Below are positions 9,098-17,458 of a DNA stretch of 64,000 nucleotides, piece by piece. Source of the DNA: CAWDMN01 sp963803155 (lineage in GTDB: Bacteria > Acidobacteriota > Terriglobia > Versatilivoradales > Versatilivoraceae); NCBI GenBank assembly GCA_963803155.1, contig CAWDMN010000036.1, positions 248,001-312,000 on the forward strand, in the 5' to 3' direction. The position numbers were made by a program, and so were the translations under genes. The notes under the pieces were generated by a model. It worked only from the letters and a program-made list of their open reading frames with translations, searched no databases and was not told where the DNA came from. Within the stretch, counting starts at the first letter, position 1. Every line of letters starts with the position of its first letter.

Positions 9098-10747
9098 ATG
9101 ACTACGCAATTGACCGATGACGGCACTCCCGTCAATTACCTGAATGTAAGCTATACCGTGAAATCCTGGCTCCTGACCAGGGATCACAAGCGAATCGGCC
9201 TGCTCTACCTTTTTTCCATCAGTTTTTATTTTTTGCTGGGTGGCATTATGGCGGGCTTGATCCGGTTGACACTGCTGACGCCGACTGGTGATCTCGTCAG
9301 TGCGGACACTTATAACAAGATTTTCACCATGCATGGGATCATGATGATCTTTTTCTTTCTGCTCCCTTCTATCCCCGCCACCTTGGGAAATTTCCTGGTG
9401 CCCCTGATGGTTGGAGCCAAGGATGTGGCTTTTCCCAAATTAAACCTCGCCAGCTGGTATATCTTCAATATTGGCGCGCTCTTTGCACTTTATGCCGTGG
9501 TGGCGGGCGGCGTCGATACCGGTTGGACTTTTTACACTCCCTTTAGCAGCAGCTTCAGCAACACCAATGTCATTGCCGCGGCGCTGGGAATTTTCATTGC
9601 CGGTTTTTCATCCATTCTGACCGGTTTAAATTTCATTGTCACCATCCACACCATGCGGGCTCCTGGCTTGAGTTGGTACCGATTGCCTCTCTTTATTTGG
9701 GCCCATTATGCCACCTCATTGATCATGATTCTGGGTACGCCGGTAATCGCCATCACTATTGTGCTGGTAGCACTCGAACGGCTTTTGCACATCGGCCTTT
9801 TTGATCCGGCCTATGGTGGGGACCCTGTTCTTTTCCAACATCTTTTCTGGTTTTACTCACACCCCGCTGTCTATATCATGATCCTCCCTTCCATGGGAAT
9901 CATTAGCGAGTTGGTGGCCACATTTACGCGCAAAAAAATATTCGGCTACAAGATTGTGGCTCTCTCCAGCCTCGCCATCGCAGTTTTTGGCTTTCTGGTT
10001 TGGGGCCACCACATGTTCGTCAGTGGCATGTCGGTCTATGCCGGAATGATTTTTTCATTCCTTAGTTTTGCCGTGGCCATTCCTTCAGCCGTCAAAGTTT
10101 TCAACTGGACCGCCACTATGTATAAGGGCTCTGTCTCTTTTCAGACGCCCATGCTTTATGCCCTCGGATTCCTGGGGCTTTTCACTATTGGCGGATTGAC
10201 CGGACTATTTTTGGCTTCGATGGGAATTGATGTCCATGTGACCGACACCTATTTCGTGGTGGCCCATTTCCATTACATCATGGTGGGTGGCGCCATCATG
10301 GGTTTTCTGGGCGGGATCCATTTCTGGTGGCCCAAGATTACCGGCCGTCTTTACCCCGACATTTGGGGGCGCGTCGGCGCTTTGTTGATTTTCACCGGGT
10401 TCAACTTGACCTTTTTCCCGCAATTTATTTTGGGATACTTGGGGATGCCCCGGCGCTATCATTCCTATCCACCGGAATTTCAGGCTTTGAATGTGCTTTC
10501 TTCCGCGGGCTCTTCCATTTTGGGAATTGGATATTTGTTTCCGGTCTTGTATCTGCTTTGGTCGCTCAAATACGGGGAAAAAGCTGGGCCGAATCCCTGG
10601 CCTTCCACCGGCTTGGAATGGCGCACTGCTTCGCCACCTCCTCCGGATAATTTTGAAACACAGCCAGTGGTGGATTTTGATGTTTATGACTTTAAATCGC
10701 TTCCGGAACTGCGGCCAACGGCGGGATCCGGAGAGGATGCCCCATAG
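9098..10747 (+). CDS. coxA: Cytochrome c oxidase subunit I (A2-type heme-copper oxidase)
   Basis: 549-residue catalytic subunit with about 12 transmembrane helices. Visible ligands are H79 (low-spin heme), H255 with cross-linked Y259 in FYSHPAVYI, the CuB pair H304/H305 in GHHMFVSGM, and heme ligands H390/H392 in VAHFHYIMVGG. The motif is YSHPxV rather than GHPEV, so the usual glutamate of the D-channel is replaced by Tyr-Ser; by established classification this marks the A2 subfamily. It reduces oxygen to water while pumping protons. The start ATG has no strong Shine-Dalgarno sequence. It is followed by a 130-base spacer with short repeats before coxC. Confidence 0.96.
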   Translation: MTTQLTDDGTPVNYLNVSYTVKSWLLTRDHKRIGLLYLFSISFYFLLGGIMAGLIRLTLLTPTGDLVSADTYNKIFTMHGIMMIFFFLLPSIPATLGNFLVPLMVGAKDVAFPKLNLASWYIFNIGALFALYAVVAGGVDTGWTFYTPFSSSFSNTNVIAAALGIFIAGFSSILTGLNFIVTIHTMRAPGLSWYRLPLFIWAHYATSLIMILGTPVIAITIVLVALERLLHIGLFDPAYGGDPVLFQHLFWFYSHPAVYIMILPSMGIISELVATFTRKKIFGYKIVALSSLAIAVFGFLVWGHHMFVSGMSVYAGMIFSFLSFAVAIPSAVKVFNWTATMYKGSVSFQTPMLYALGFLGLFTIGGLTGLFLASMGIDVHVTDTYFVVAHFHYIMVGGAIMGFLGGIHFWWPKITGRLYPDIWGRVGALLIFTGFNLTFFPQFILGYLGMPRRYHSYPPEFQALNVLSSAGSSILGIGYLFPVLYLLWSLKYGEKAGPNPWPSTGLEWRTASPPPPDNFETQPVVDFDVYDFKSLPELRPTAGSGEDAP

Positions 10748-10852
10748 GGTGTCAAGTGCCAGGTGTCAGGCGCAAGGAGATGTAGTCGACTATTCTTGAA
10801 AATCAACCATCTCGAACCATGATTCTCCTGACGCTTGAAACAAAGATAATGT
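10748..10852. repeat. Heptamer-type inverted repeat between coxA and coxC
   Basis: Starting right after the coxA stop, seven-base-spaced units of the GGTGTCA type are visible (GTGTCAA, GTGCCAG, GTGTCAG). A partly complementary arm lies at 10833-10850 (TCTCCTGACGCTTGAAAC). The same unit type recurs in the spacer between 16S and tRNA-Ile at 37164-37268. The hairpin could affect readthrough or message stability between subunits I and III, but that is inference. Confidence 0.5.
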
Positions 10853-10877
10853 TCCGTACAAGGGAGGAGTGTTAGCC

Positions 10878-11543
10878 TTGTCCCGTTCAGAAACTCAACA
10901 TGCATCTCCGCTGCAACATCATTTTGCCGATATGGGCCAGCAGAAAGAGGCCGGCATTCTTGGCATGTGGCTTTTCCTGGTGACCGAAGTCATGTTTTTC
11001 GGCGGCATGTTTACGGCTTATATCGTGTATCGATCTTTATATCCAAAAGCTTTTCTTGGCGGAAGTCATCACTTGGATATTACACTGGGGGCGATCAACA
11101 CAGCCGTGCTGATCACAAGCAGCTTGACCATGGTTCTTGCGGTCTATTACGCCCAAAAGGGATGCAAGGGGAAATTGGTGGCATTTTTGACGCTCACGAT
11201 GCTGTTGGGGGTGGTTTTCTTGGGAATCAAATCGGTGGAATATCACCACAAGTACGTGGAACATCTCATTCCTGGCTCGACATTTCAATTTCCCGCGGAT
11301 GGCCATCCACAGCAGGCTCAGCTGTTTTTTTCGCTCTATTTTGCCATGACGGGCATGCATGCACTGCACATGATTGTGGGGCTAGGCATTCTGACTACTC
11401 TCACAATCATGGCGTTGAGGAACCGCTTCTCACCTCAATATTATGCACCCGTGGAAATCAGCGGTCTGTACTGGCATTTCGTCGATATAGTATGGATTTT
11501 CTTATACCCGCTCCTGTATTTAATTGATCGGTTTGTAGCATAG
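10878..11543 (+). CDS. coxC: Cytochrome c oxidase subunit III
   Basis: 221-residue subunit III of the heme-copper oxidase with about five to seven transmembrane helices. The TTG at 10878 is chosen because AGGGAGGAG ends 8 bases upstream; a GTG at 10869 lies on top of that ribosome-binding site. Family signatures are GMWLFLVTEVMFFGGMFTAY near residue 32, TGMHALHMIVGLGI near 160, and the C-terminal YWHFVDIVWIFLYPLLYL. It follows coxA and precedes coxD, the standard order. Confidence 0.93.
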   Translation: MSRSETQHASPLQHHFADMGQQKEAGILGMWLFLVTEVMFFGGMFTAYIVYRSLYPKAFLGGSHHLDITLGAINTAVLITSSLTMVLAVYYAQKGCKGKLVAFLTLTMLLGVVFLGIKSVEYHHKYVEHLIPGSTFQFPADGHPQQAQLFFSLYFAMTGMHALHMIVGLGILTTLTIMALRNRFSPQYYAPVEISGLYWHFVDIVWIFLYPLLYLIDRFVA

Positions 11544-11697
11544 AAAATCAGGCAGTAACCATGGCTCTGCTGTTCGGAAACAGGGCTGTCGGAGTCCACT
11601 AAAAAAGTCACGGCAGGGGACGCGTAAAATAAGGCGGCTTGCTCTTTACCAATCAGTAGAAGCTGCTCTTGCTCACCACTGATCCGAGGACAAAAAA

Positions 11698-12000
11698 ATG
11701 AACGAACCTGCGACCAATTTAAAAACCTACTTCATAATATTTGGGGTCCTGCTAATCCTGACAGCCATCACGACCTGGGTTTCATTTATTAATATCGGAC
11801 ATTTGAATACTCTGATCGCCATGGCCATTGCATTTTGTAAAGCGGGACTGGTCGTGCTGTTTTTCATGCATGTCCGGCATAGTTCACGATTGACCAAGAT
11901 TGTCGTGACCACCGGTTTATTATGGCTGCTTATCCTGATTGGATTCACGCTGAGTGATTATTTTACCCGCAACTGGTTTGATAGCGGCTGGAACCGGTAA
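11698..12000 (+). CDS. coxD: Cytochrome c oxidase subunit IV (prokaryotic COX4-like)
   Basis: 100-residue protein with three predicted transmembrane helices, containing TAITTWVSFINIGHLNTLIA and KAGLVVLFFMHVRHSSRLTK, which are typical of bacterial oxidase subunit IV. It follows subunit III by 154 bases and completes the oxidase. The spacer has no evident gene. A start at 11698 is supported by the family-like N-terminus (NLKTYFIIFGVLLILTAITT) and a GAGG about 12 bases upstream. Confidence 0.85.
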   Translation: MNEPATNLKTYFIIFGVLLILTAITTWVSFINIGHLNTLIAMAIAFCKAGLVVLFFMHVRHSSRLTKIVVTTGLLWLLILIGFTLSDYFTRNWFDSGWNR

Positions 12001-12243
12001 TTTGCCTTTCCATGCCTAATAACGAGGCGAGACTCCCTAATGGCTATCGCCGGAGAGATTAAAAGCCACTCCAATGCGGCAATGGCAAGGGGAATCCACG
12101 TATCAACCCATCTTTACTTGCATTTCGTTGTGAAAAAGCTGTCTTTGGTGATTCATCCCCCCTTTGTAATAATGGAGCAGATGTTGCAGGAGTGAATAAT
12201 TCAGGAATGAGGCCGCGGCTTTTCATTCAGGGAGTCATAAAAA

Positions 12244-13215
12244 ATGAACCAAGCACCATCTTCAAAAGCAGGAGTTCCCCGCTGGCTGCATCGCTACATT
12301 TTGTTCCTTGCTGGTTGTACCTTGCTTCTTCTTGCGGCGGGCGCGCTGGTCACCGGCAATAATGCCGGCCTTTCAGTTCCGGATTGGCCTCTCTCGTTTG
12401 GACGATGGATGCCGCCGATGATCGGAGGTGTATTTTTCGAGCATGGACACCGAATGATTGCGGCCTCGGTGGGCTTCCTTACCCTCATTCTGACCCTCTG
12501 GATTTTCTTCCGTGAAAAGCGGAATGATCTTCGAACCCTGAGCTTCCTCGCCTTGGCAACAGTGGTAATGCAGGGGATTTTGGGAGGGGCCACGGTAATG
12601 CTTAAATTGCCGTCGGCCGTATCGATCACGCATGCCTGTCTGGCCCAGACCTATTTCTGCATCATCGTTTGCTTGGCTTGGGTCAGCTCTTCACAATGGG
12701 AGCTCATGCGTCTCCTCCCTTCAGACAATTCTTTTCCCGCGCTCCTCAAACCGCTCTCCGCGGCTCTGGTGGCTGCCACCTTTCTGCAATTAATCCTGGG
12801 AGCCGCCTTGAGACACTCAATCCTCGGACCGGGGAGAGAATATTTCACCGTTGGCATTTCGCTGCATATCGTCGGGGCTTTTGTTGTCCTTGGCCTGGTC
12901 ATTGCCGAGTACGCTGTCATCAAAATCCAGGGACCGAGAATCCCCTCATTTGCCAGATTGGGGCGCGGATTGCTGGCGCACGCCATCATGCAATTATTTC
13001 TGGGTCTCGGTTCTTACATGGTCCGCATGATCGACCGGACCCTGATATCGCCGGACGCGCCAGCTCCATCTTTGCCCGTGGTCATCATCACCACGCTGCA
13101 TTTAGTTGTGGGTTCTCTGATTCTAGCGGGAGGTCTTTCATTGGCTTTGCTCAGCCATCGGTATGCTTCTTCGTCCCTTAATTCGCTCGAGATGCCTTTG
13201 GCGGATAAAGTATAA
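12244..13215 (+). CDS. ctaA: Heme A synthase (COX15/CtaA)
   Basis: 323-residue membrane protein with about eight helices that oxidises the C8 methyl of heme O to give heme A. The conserved EHGHRMIAASVGFLT motif (near residue 61) carries a heme-ligand histidine, and ITHACLAQTYFC near 128 carries another. The N-terminal GNNAGLSVPDWPLSFGRWMP stretch is a strong family signature. A 243-base gap without a recognisable gene separates it from coxD, so it may have its own promoter. It runs into ctaB, the preceding step of the pathway. Confidence 0.95.
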   Translation: MNQAPSSKAGVPRWLHRYILFLAGCTLLLLAAGALVTGNNAGLSVPDWPLSFGRWMPPMIGGVFFEHGHRMIAASVGFLTLILTLWIFFREKRNDLRTLSFLALATVVMQGILGGATVMLKLPSAVSITHACLAQTYFCIIVCLAWVSSSQWELMRLLPSDNSFPALLKPLSAALVAATFLQLILGAALRHSILGPGREYFTVGISLHIVGAFVVLGLVIAEYAVIKIQGPRIPSFARLGRGLLAHAIMQLFLGLGSYMVRMIDRTLISPDAPAPSLPVVIITTLHLVVGSLILAGGLSLALLSHRYASSSLNSLEMPLADKV

Positions 13216-13237
13216 TTTTGGATTGAAAATAATAATT

Positions 13238-14191
13238 ATGCGGGCAACTGACTATACTGCTATGTCGTTCAACAATTTCAGATCCGGTTTTTCGCTAAAG
13301 ACTCGGCTCCATACTGCCAACTGGCGCGATTTTTTCGCGTTGATTAAGCCCGAGGTCACCTTTTTGGTCATCGTTGCGGCTGGCTCAAGTTATTTGATGG
13401 CGCCAATGCCATTTTCCGCCCAGATTCTTTTCGTTGTAATTGTGGGCACAACGCTGATTTCCGGAGGAACTGCTACTCTGAATCATTATCTGGAAAGAAC
13501 CTATGATGCCTTGATGCATCGAACCATGGATCGTCCGCTTCCTACGGGCCGACTCTCCGCACAAATCGCTTTCATTCTCGGGGTTGGCCTCTCTCTGGCT
13601 GGAGCCCTGGTGTTGTATTTTTTCGCCAATCCATTAACCTGCGGGATCGGCATTCTTGCCTGTCTCAGTTATCTTGGGATTTACACTCCTTTGAAGCGGC
13701 GCACTTCAGCCTGTACCTTTGTCGGGGCTATTCCTGGCGCCGCTCCCGCATTGATGGGCTGGACTGCCGCCACTGGAAACTTGAATGCGGGAGGCTGGTT
13801 CTTTTTCTGGCTTTTGTTGATTTGGCAGATTCCGCATTTTCTTTCCATTGCCTGGATTTATCGGGAAGATTATCAAAGAGCGGGAATGTTGATGCTGCCT
13901 CCTTCGGACACTTCGGGCGATGCCACCTTCCGGCGTATTCTTCTGAGTACAATTGTCCTAATTCCTCTCAGCCTAGCTCCCAGTTTTGCGGGAAACCTTG
14001 GCATGATTTACTTCATTCCCGCCCTGCTTTTAGGATTCGGCTTTTTGGCAACGGCATGGCAGGCGGGCCGGTGCCGCTCACGAGCTCAAGTCAAGCTCCT
14101 GTTACATGCCTCGGTGATTTATCTCCCTCTACTCTACGGATTTATGCTGGCAAACAAATGGTCCAATTCATTTTGGGGTTTCATGCCATAG
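13238..14191 (+). CDS. ctaB: Protoheme IX farnesyltransferase (heme O synthase)
   Basis: UbiA-superfamily prenyltransferase that converts heme B to heme O, the substrate of CtaA. Starting at the ATG at 13238 gives 317 residues; an ATG at 13262 is equally possible because neither has a clear ribosome-binding site, and a longer frame overlaps ctaA. The allylic-diphosphate-binding motif is in NHYLERTYDALMHRTMDRPL, and the second conserved loop contains YREDYQRAGMLMLPP. About nine transmembrane helices are expected. It is followed within 15 bases by a second sco gene. Confidence 0.94.
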   Translation: MRATDYTAMSFNNFRSGFSLKTRLHTANWRDFFALIKPEVTFLVIVAAGSSYLMAPMPFSAQILFVVIVGTTLISGGTATLNHYLERTYDALMHRTMDRPLPTGRLSAQIAFILGVGLSLAGALVLYFFANPLTCGIGILACLSYLGIYTPLKRRTSACTFVGAIPGAAPALMGWTAATGNLNAGGWFFFWLLLIWQIPHFLSIAWIYREDYQRAGMLMLPPSDTSGDATFRRILLSTIVLIPLSLAPSFAGNLGMIYFIPALLLGFGFLATAWQAGRCRSRAQVKLLLHASVIYLPLLYGFMLANKWSNSFWGFMP

Positions 14192-14205
14192 GGCGGGTGA
14201 AAATC

Positions 14206-14838
14206 ATGACGCAAAAAAAACTTTCTTCATTCGCCTGGAAAAGGACTCTGTCGATTTTAGGAGCTGTTCTTTTTTTGGTTTCTCTTTCCACCTTTGCATG
14301 GATCCATTACCAGCTCAGGGCACAAGTTGCTGCTTCACCCCAAAACAGTCTGCCCGTTTATTCCCAGCTCTCCTCTTTTACCCTAACGGAAAGCTCCGGC
14401 CGCTCGCTCTCACTCTCCGATTTGAAAGGTAACCTTTGGATTGCCGATTTCATGTTTACCTCCTGCCCAGGGCCCTGCCCAATGATGTCCGCTCGCATGT
14501 CGGAATTGCAGCGCGCCTTGTCTGATTTGCCCATGGTCAGATTGGTGTCCATCAGCGTAGATCCCTCCAACGACACCACCGATGTTCTCAAAAAATATGG
14601 AGCGCGGTTTCACGCCGATCCCAATCGCTGGCTCTTCCTCACTGGCGACCAGACCCTGATTGCAAAACTTTCTTATGAGGGTTTCAAAGTGGGCACGCCG
14701 GATGATCCCTTGATGCATTCCACAAAATTCATTTTGGTTGATACCCAGGGCCAGATCCGCGGTTATTATGACAGCGAGGACCTTGCCAGTCTTCGCCAAC
14801 TTCAAGTGGACATTCGCGGCCTGGCTGCCTCGCTATAA
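14206..14838 (+). CDS. Second SCO1/SenC family protein
   Basis: 210 residues starting at the ATG at 14206; the frame is open far upstream inside ctaB but only this start gives a sensible anchor. An N-terminal transmembrane helix (about 10-35) is followed by a thioredoxin fold with CPGPC at about 89-93 (SCPGPCPMMSARM) and a conserved SVDPSNDTTDVLKKYGARF stretch. The histidine lies in LMHSTKFILVDTQG. It is the canonical short form of Sco, unlike the one at 7177 with a C-terminal helix. Having two Sco proteins in one respiratory cluster suggests a division of labour, for example copper loading versus cysteine reduction of CuA; that is inference. Confidence 0.9.
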   Translation: MTQKKLSSFAWKRTLSILGAVLFLVSLSTFAWIHYQLRAQVAASPQNSLPVYSQLSSFTLTESSGRSLSLSDLKGNLWIADFMFTSCPGPCPMMSARMSELQRALSDLPMVRLVSISVDPSNDTTDVLKKYGARFHADPNRWLFLTGDQTLIAKLSYEGFKVGTPDDPLMHSTKFILVDTQGQIRGYYDSEDLASLRQLQVDIRGLAASL

Positions 14839-15459
14839 GTGTCCCTGGAAACTGTTCAGCGCCTCAGCAAAAATCGCCAGTCGCAAGAGAACCACAAGAT
14901 CCGTATCGCTCGCTGATGTTCACTCCTTTCCCTCTTCGTTTCTTTTTGGACAGCCTCATGAAAATCCCTGTCGAGCAATCGATCGGAGGCAATTCGGATA
15001 GACGGATGGAGCGGGCATGTGTGACCGCTGTCACCCGGTGCGTGCTCAATCGGGAGAGCACGTAGGCAAGACAAGACGCGAGGGATGCGCGTTCACCTTG
15101 CCGCATGGTTTCAACATCTCATGTTGACGGTTTTGCCGTCCTGTTTGGCTCCCTGGCACTGACGACCCCTGGCATATGGAAATGCATTTCAATATATGTA
15201 AAGCCTGTAGCGCAGACTCGTGCTTTTCAACGAGTCTGCGGCTTTTGGCCGAGTATCTCGCTGACGCATCGTCGACCGAGGATAATGCCGCAGAGTCAAA
15301 AGACGACTGCGCTACGGTCTTTCTATGCGCCACTTTTGGTTGCTCCCCGGTACATCTGAAAAGGCATTCCAATACATGTTAAGTGATATAGTAGTCTTTG
15401 GATAAATTTTTCAAGCTTTGAGCCAGTTTCCGGCCGATCTAATTATGCGGGGGGATAAA
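14839..15459. other. Intergenic region with repeats
   Basis: 621 bases between the second sco gene and the SixA-like gene. I see no convincing gene. The first half (14850-15105) contains only short frames without family resemblance. The second half holds a hairpin repeat element at 15203-15318 flanked by imperfect direct repeats, described separately. Confidence 0.6.
15179..15383. repeat. GTAGCGCAGACTCG hairpin repeat, copy 1, with flanking direct repeats
   Basis: The core, 15203-15318, begins GCCTGTAGCGCAGACTCG and contains a strong hairpin (CGCAGACTCGT pairing with ACGAGTCTGCG, 15211-15240). It ends with an inverted copy of the left terminus (ACTGCGCTACGG at about 15306-15317). A second copy is at 17070-17233. 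The core is flanked by imperfect ~25-bp direct repeats of the form GAAA-GCATTYCAATAYATGT at 15179-15203 and 15358-15383, which could be a target duplication or part of a larger repeat unit. No protein is encoded. Confidence 0.6.
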
Positions 15460-15963
15460 ATGGATATCTTCTTGTTGCGCCATGCGGAGGCTGAACCTTT
15501 GGGAGAATCCAACCATTTTCGAGACGATTTGCGGGCGCTCACCGGGGAAGGCCGCAAACAAATGAAGAATGCGGCACTGGGTCTTCAGGCTTTGAATATC
15601 CAGTTTGACCTCGTTGCCAGCAGCCCGTTGGTCAGGGCCCGCGAGACGGCGGAGATTGTTGGTGAAATCGGCAAATCGGGCGAGCCCATTGCCATCTGGG
15701 ATGAGTTGTCTCCGGGGGTAAAACCGGCAGCCCTTTTTGAGAGAATCAAATCTTGCGGTCAAAAGGGTTCCATTCTGCTGGTCGGCCACGAGCCGGATAT
15801 GGGAATCATCGCCTCTCACTTGCTGGTGGGATCGGGCAAGATTTCCATGCCATTCAAAAAGGCGGGGCTCTGCAGAATAGAAGTGGATGAGTTCCCCCCA
15901 AACCTTCCCGGCACTCTCAAGTGGATGTTGACACCCAAAATTCTAGCGAGACTTCGTTTCTGA
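15460..15963 (+). CDS. SixA-like phosphohistidine phosphatase (histidine phosphatase superfamily)
   Basis: 167 residues. The ATG at 15460 has GGGGGGA just upstream and gives the family N-terminus MDIFLLRHAEAEPLGESNHF, where RHAEA holds the catalytic histidine. Other conserved parts are LVASSPLVRARETAEIV (second arginine), the acid region around WDELSPG, and LLVGHEPDMG with the second catalytic histidine. The C-terminal WMLTPKILARL is typical of SixA proteins. The family removes phosphate from phosphohistidines in phosphotransfer proteins; the target here is unknown. It stands alone between repeat-rich spacers. Confidence 0.88.
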   Translation: MDIFLLRHAEAEPLGESNHFRDDLRALTGEGRKQMKNAALGLQALNIQFDLVASSPLVRARETAEIVGEIGKSGEPIAIWDELSPGVKPAALFERIKSCGQKGSILLVGHEPDMGIIASHLLVGSGKISMPFKKAGLCRIEVDEFPPNLPGTLKWMLTPKILARLRF

Positions 15964-16263
15964 TTATAGGGACTTCCGGATCTGCCAATTTCAATACTTG
16001 ACCCAAAATCGCCGACTTTTGCCGCTCAAACGCGCAATTAGGACTTCGTCCCGGCCAATAGGAATCGATATAGGTGGCAGTGCACAATTTGTCACTAAAT
16101 GCTAAATTATTGCGGAGAAAGGAAGCAAGAAATGACTGGGGGAAAATTACCCCAAAGTGACGTGCAGAGTGAAGGAACGAGCAGCGAAATCGAATCCAAC
16201 CGCTACCCATTAAACCAGTCACCAGACCGGCACCGCATGCCTTTCAACGGAAACCATCCTTCG
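15964..16263. other. Convergent intergenic region
   Basis: 300 bases between the SixA-like gene (plus) and the sigma factor gene (minus). A short plus-strand frame from 16131 has a GGAG-like site 15 bases upstream and begins with a GGGG/CCCC hairpin, but the sequence has no family resemblance and runs into the sigma gene. I do not call a gene. Confidence 0.5.
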
Positions 16264-16836
16264 TCATTTTTCATTCGACACCAGTTTGTACAACCACGCT
16301 TTGGCTTTCTCCCATTCCCGCATGACCGTAATCGGCGCCACCCCCACTACCGCGGCGGCCTCTTCCACGCTTAATCCGCCAAAAAAGCGCAGTTCCACGA
16401 TCCTGGCTTTCCGCTCGTCAAATTTCTCCAGATCCTTCAAGGCATCCTCCAATGCCAGTAGGTTCCTGTCTCGCCCCGGGCCTGCCATGTAAACCTCTTC
16501 CAAGTTCAAAGGCTTTTCTCCAGCTCCTCTTTTTTGTGCCTGTTCGGCCCGGGCGTATTCCACCAGGATCTGGCGCATCATCCGGGCGCAAATTCCATAA
16601 AAGTGAGCCCGGTTTTCCCAATTCACCTTTGCCGCGTCCACCAGGCGCAGGTAAGCCTCATTCAGCAAAGCAGTGGTTTGGAGAAGATGATCATGCTCTT
16701 CGCGCCGCATGTAAGCGTGGGCCAGCTTACGCAACTCACCTTGAACGAGGGGCAGGAGCTGGTCGAGCGCTTTTTTCTCTCCCCCGCGCCATGCCAATAG
16801 TAATTGAGTCACTTCGGGAATCGTTTGACCAGCCAT
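16264..16836 (-). CDS. ECF-type RNA polymerase sigma factor (acidobacterial-type sigma-70 family)
   Basis: 190 residues from the ATG at 16836, starting MAGQTIPEVTQLLLAWRGGE. Region 2 contains LNEAYLRLVDAAKVNWENRA followed by HFYGICARMMRQILVEYARA. Region 4 contains LRFFGGLSVEEAAAVVGVAP with the DNA-binding helix ITVMREWEKAKAWL. This layout matches the sigma group abundant in Acidobacteria and Planctomycetes that is often linked to large Ser/Thr kinases; such a kinase lies 2.4 kb away at 19275-22424. No anti-sigma gene is adjacent. It diverges from a secreted zincin-like gene at 17459. Confidence 0.9.
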   Translation of the reverse strand: MAGQTIPEVTQLLLAWRGGEKKALDQLLPLVQGELRKLAHAYMRREEHDHLLQTTALLNEAYLRLVDAAKVNWENRAHFYGICARMMRQILVEYARAEQAQKRGAGEKPLNLEEVYMAGPGRDRNLLALEDALKDLEKFDERKARIVELRFFGGLSVEEAAAVVGVAPITVMREWEKAKAWLYKLVSNEK

Positions 16837-17458
16837 AAGGTCGTGACAAGCCAGGAAGCATTTATTCAAGAAAATGGAAGTATAGCACAAAACGTCAGCC
16901 ACCGATGTCGGGTTGAACACTCGCCGGGTGCAATTCAAACTGCGACAGGGCCAACCAATGGCGTTGATCGGCTGAACTGAGCAATAGCCGGGAGGGTGAG
17001 GCTCCCGCCGAACCATTTTGGGTTGGACATGGCACGCGCGGGAGGCTCGCCAGGCGGAGTCCGCCTAAAGCCTGTAGCGCAGACTCGTGTTTTTCAATGA
17101 GTCTGCGGCCCGTCGGGGCGGATCCTAAGCTTCGCTCCGGACCTTTGGCCTGCGGCTTTTGGCTGGGCATCATCCTGGCGCATCGTCAGGCAAGGAAAAT
17201 GCCGCAGAGTCAAAAATCGACTTGCGCTACGGTCTTTCTGTACGCCGCTCTTAATTGTTCCCAACACTCGCCGGAGCTTTGCGCTCTTTGCCTGCCACCG
17301 AGCAGGTCCTTAAAAAATATTTTATTCCCATGATAGTTTTCACCCGGATTTTTCACAGGAGGTGGTGAAGACAGGAAGGATGGAGTAAGAGCGGTTTTCC
17401 AAAAGGCCATGTGAGTTTCCCTCCTGCGCTTCGGATTTTGCGCCAGGAGGTTAACGCC
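16837..17458. other. Divergent intergenic region with repeat copy
   Basis: 622 bases between the divergent sigma factor gene and the zincin-like gene. It contains the second hairpin repeat (17070-17233) and short GC-rich inverted sequences at 16990-17065 that read GSAGASPSRL when translated on the minus strand, a pattern of repeats rather than a protein. Promoters for both genes should be here, but I see no confident -35/-10 pair. Confidence 0.5.
17070..17233. repeat. GTAGCGCAGACTCG hairpin repeat, copy 2
   Basis: It starts GCCTGTAGCGCAGACTCGTG, forms the same CGCAGACTCGT-type hairpin with a TTTTCAAT-containing loop, and ends with the inverted terminus TTGCGCTACGGTC at about 17222-17234. The middle differs from copy 1 by ~45 extra bases rich in CGGGGCGGATCC-like sequence. 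Copy 1 is at 15203-15318. Termini and hairpins are conserved while the interior varies, which fits a small non-autonomous or structural RNA/DNA repeat. Confidence 0.6.

Noticed and set aside
15046..17173. Minus-strand frames containing KHESALQAL
   Set aside because: This peptide is simply the translation of the GTAGCGCAGACTCG hairpin repeat, present in both copies, not evidence of a protein family.
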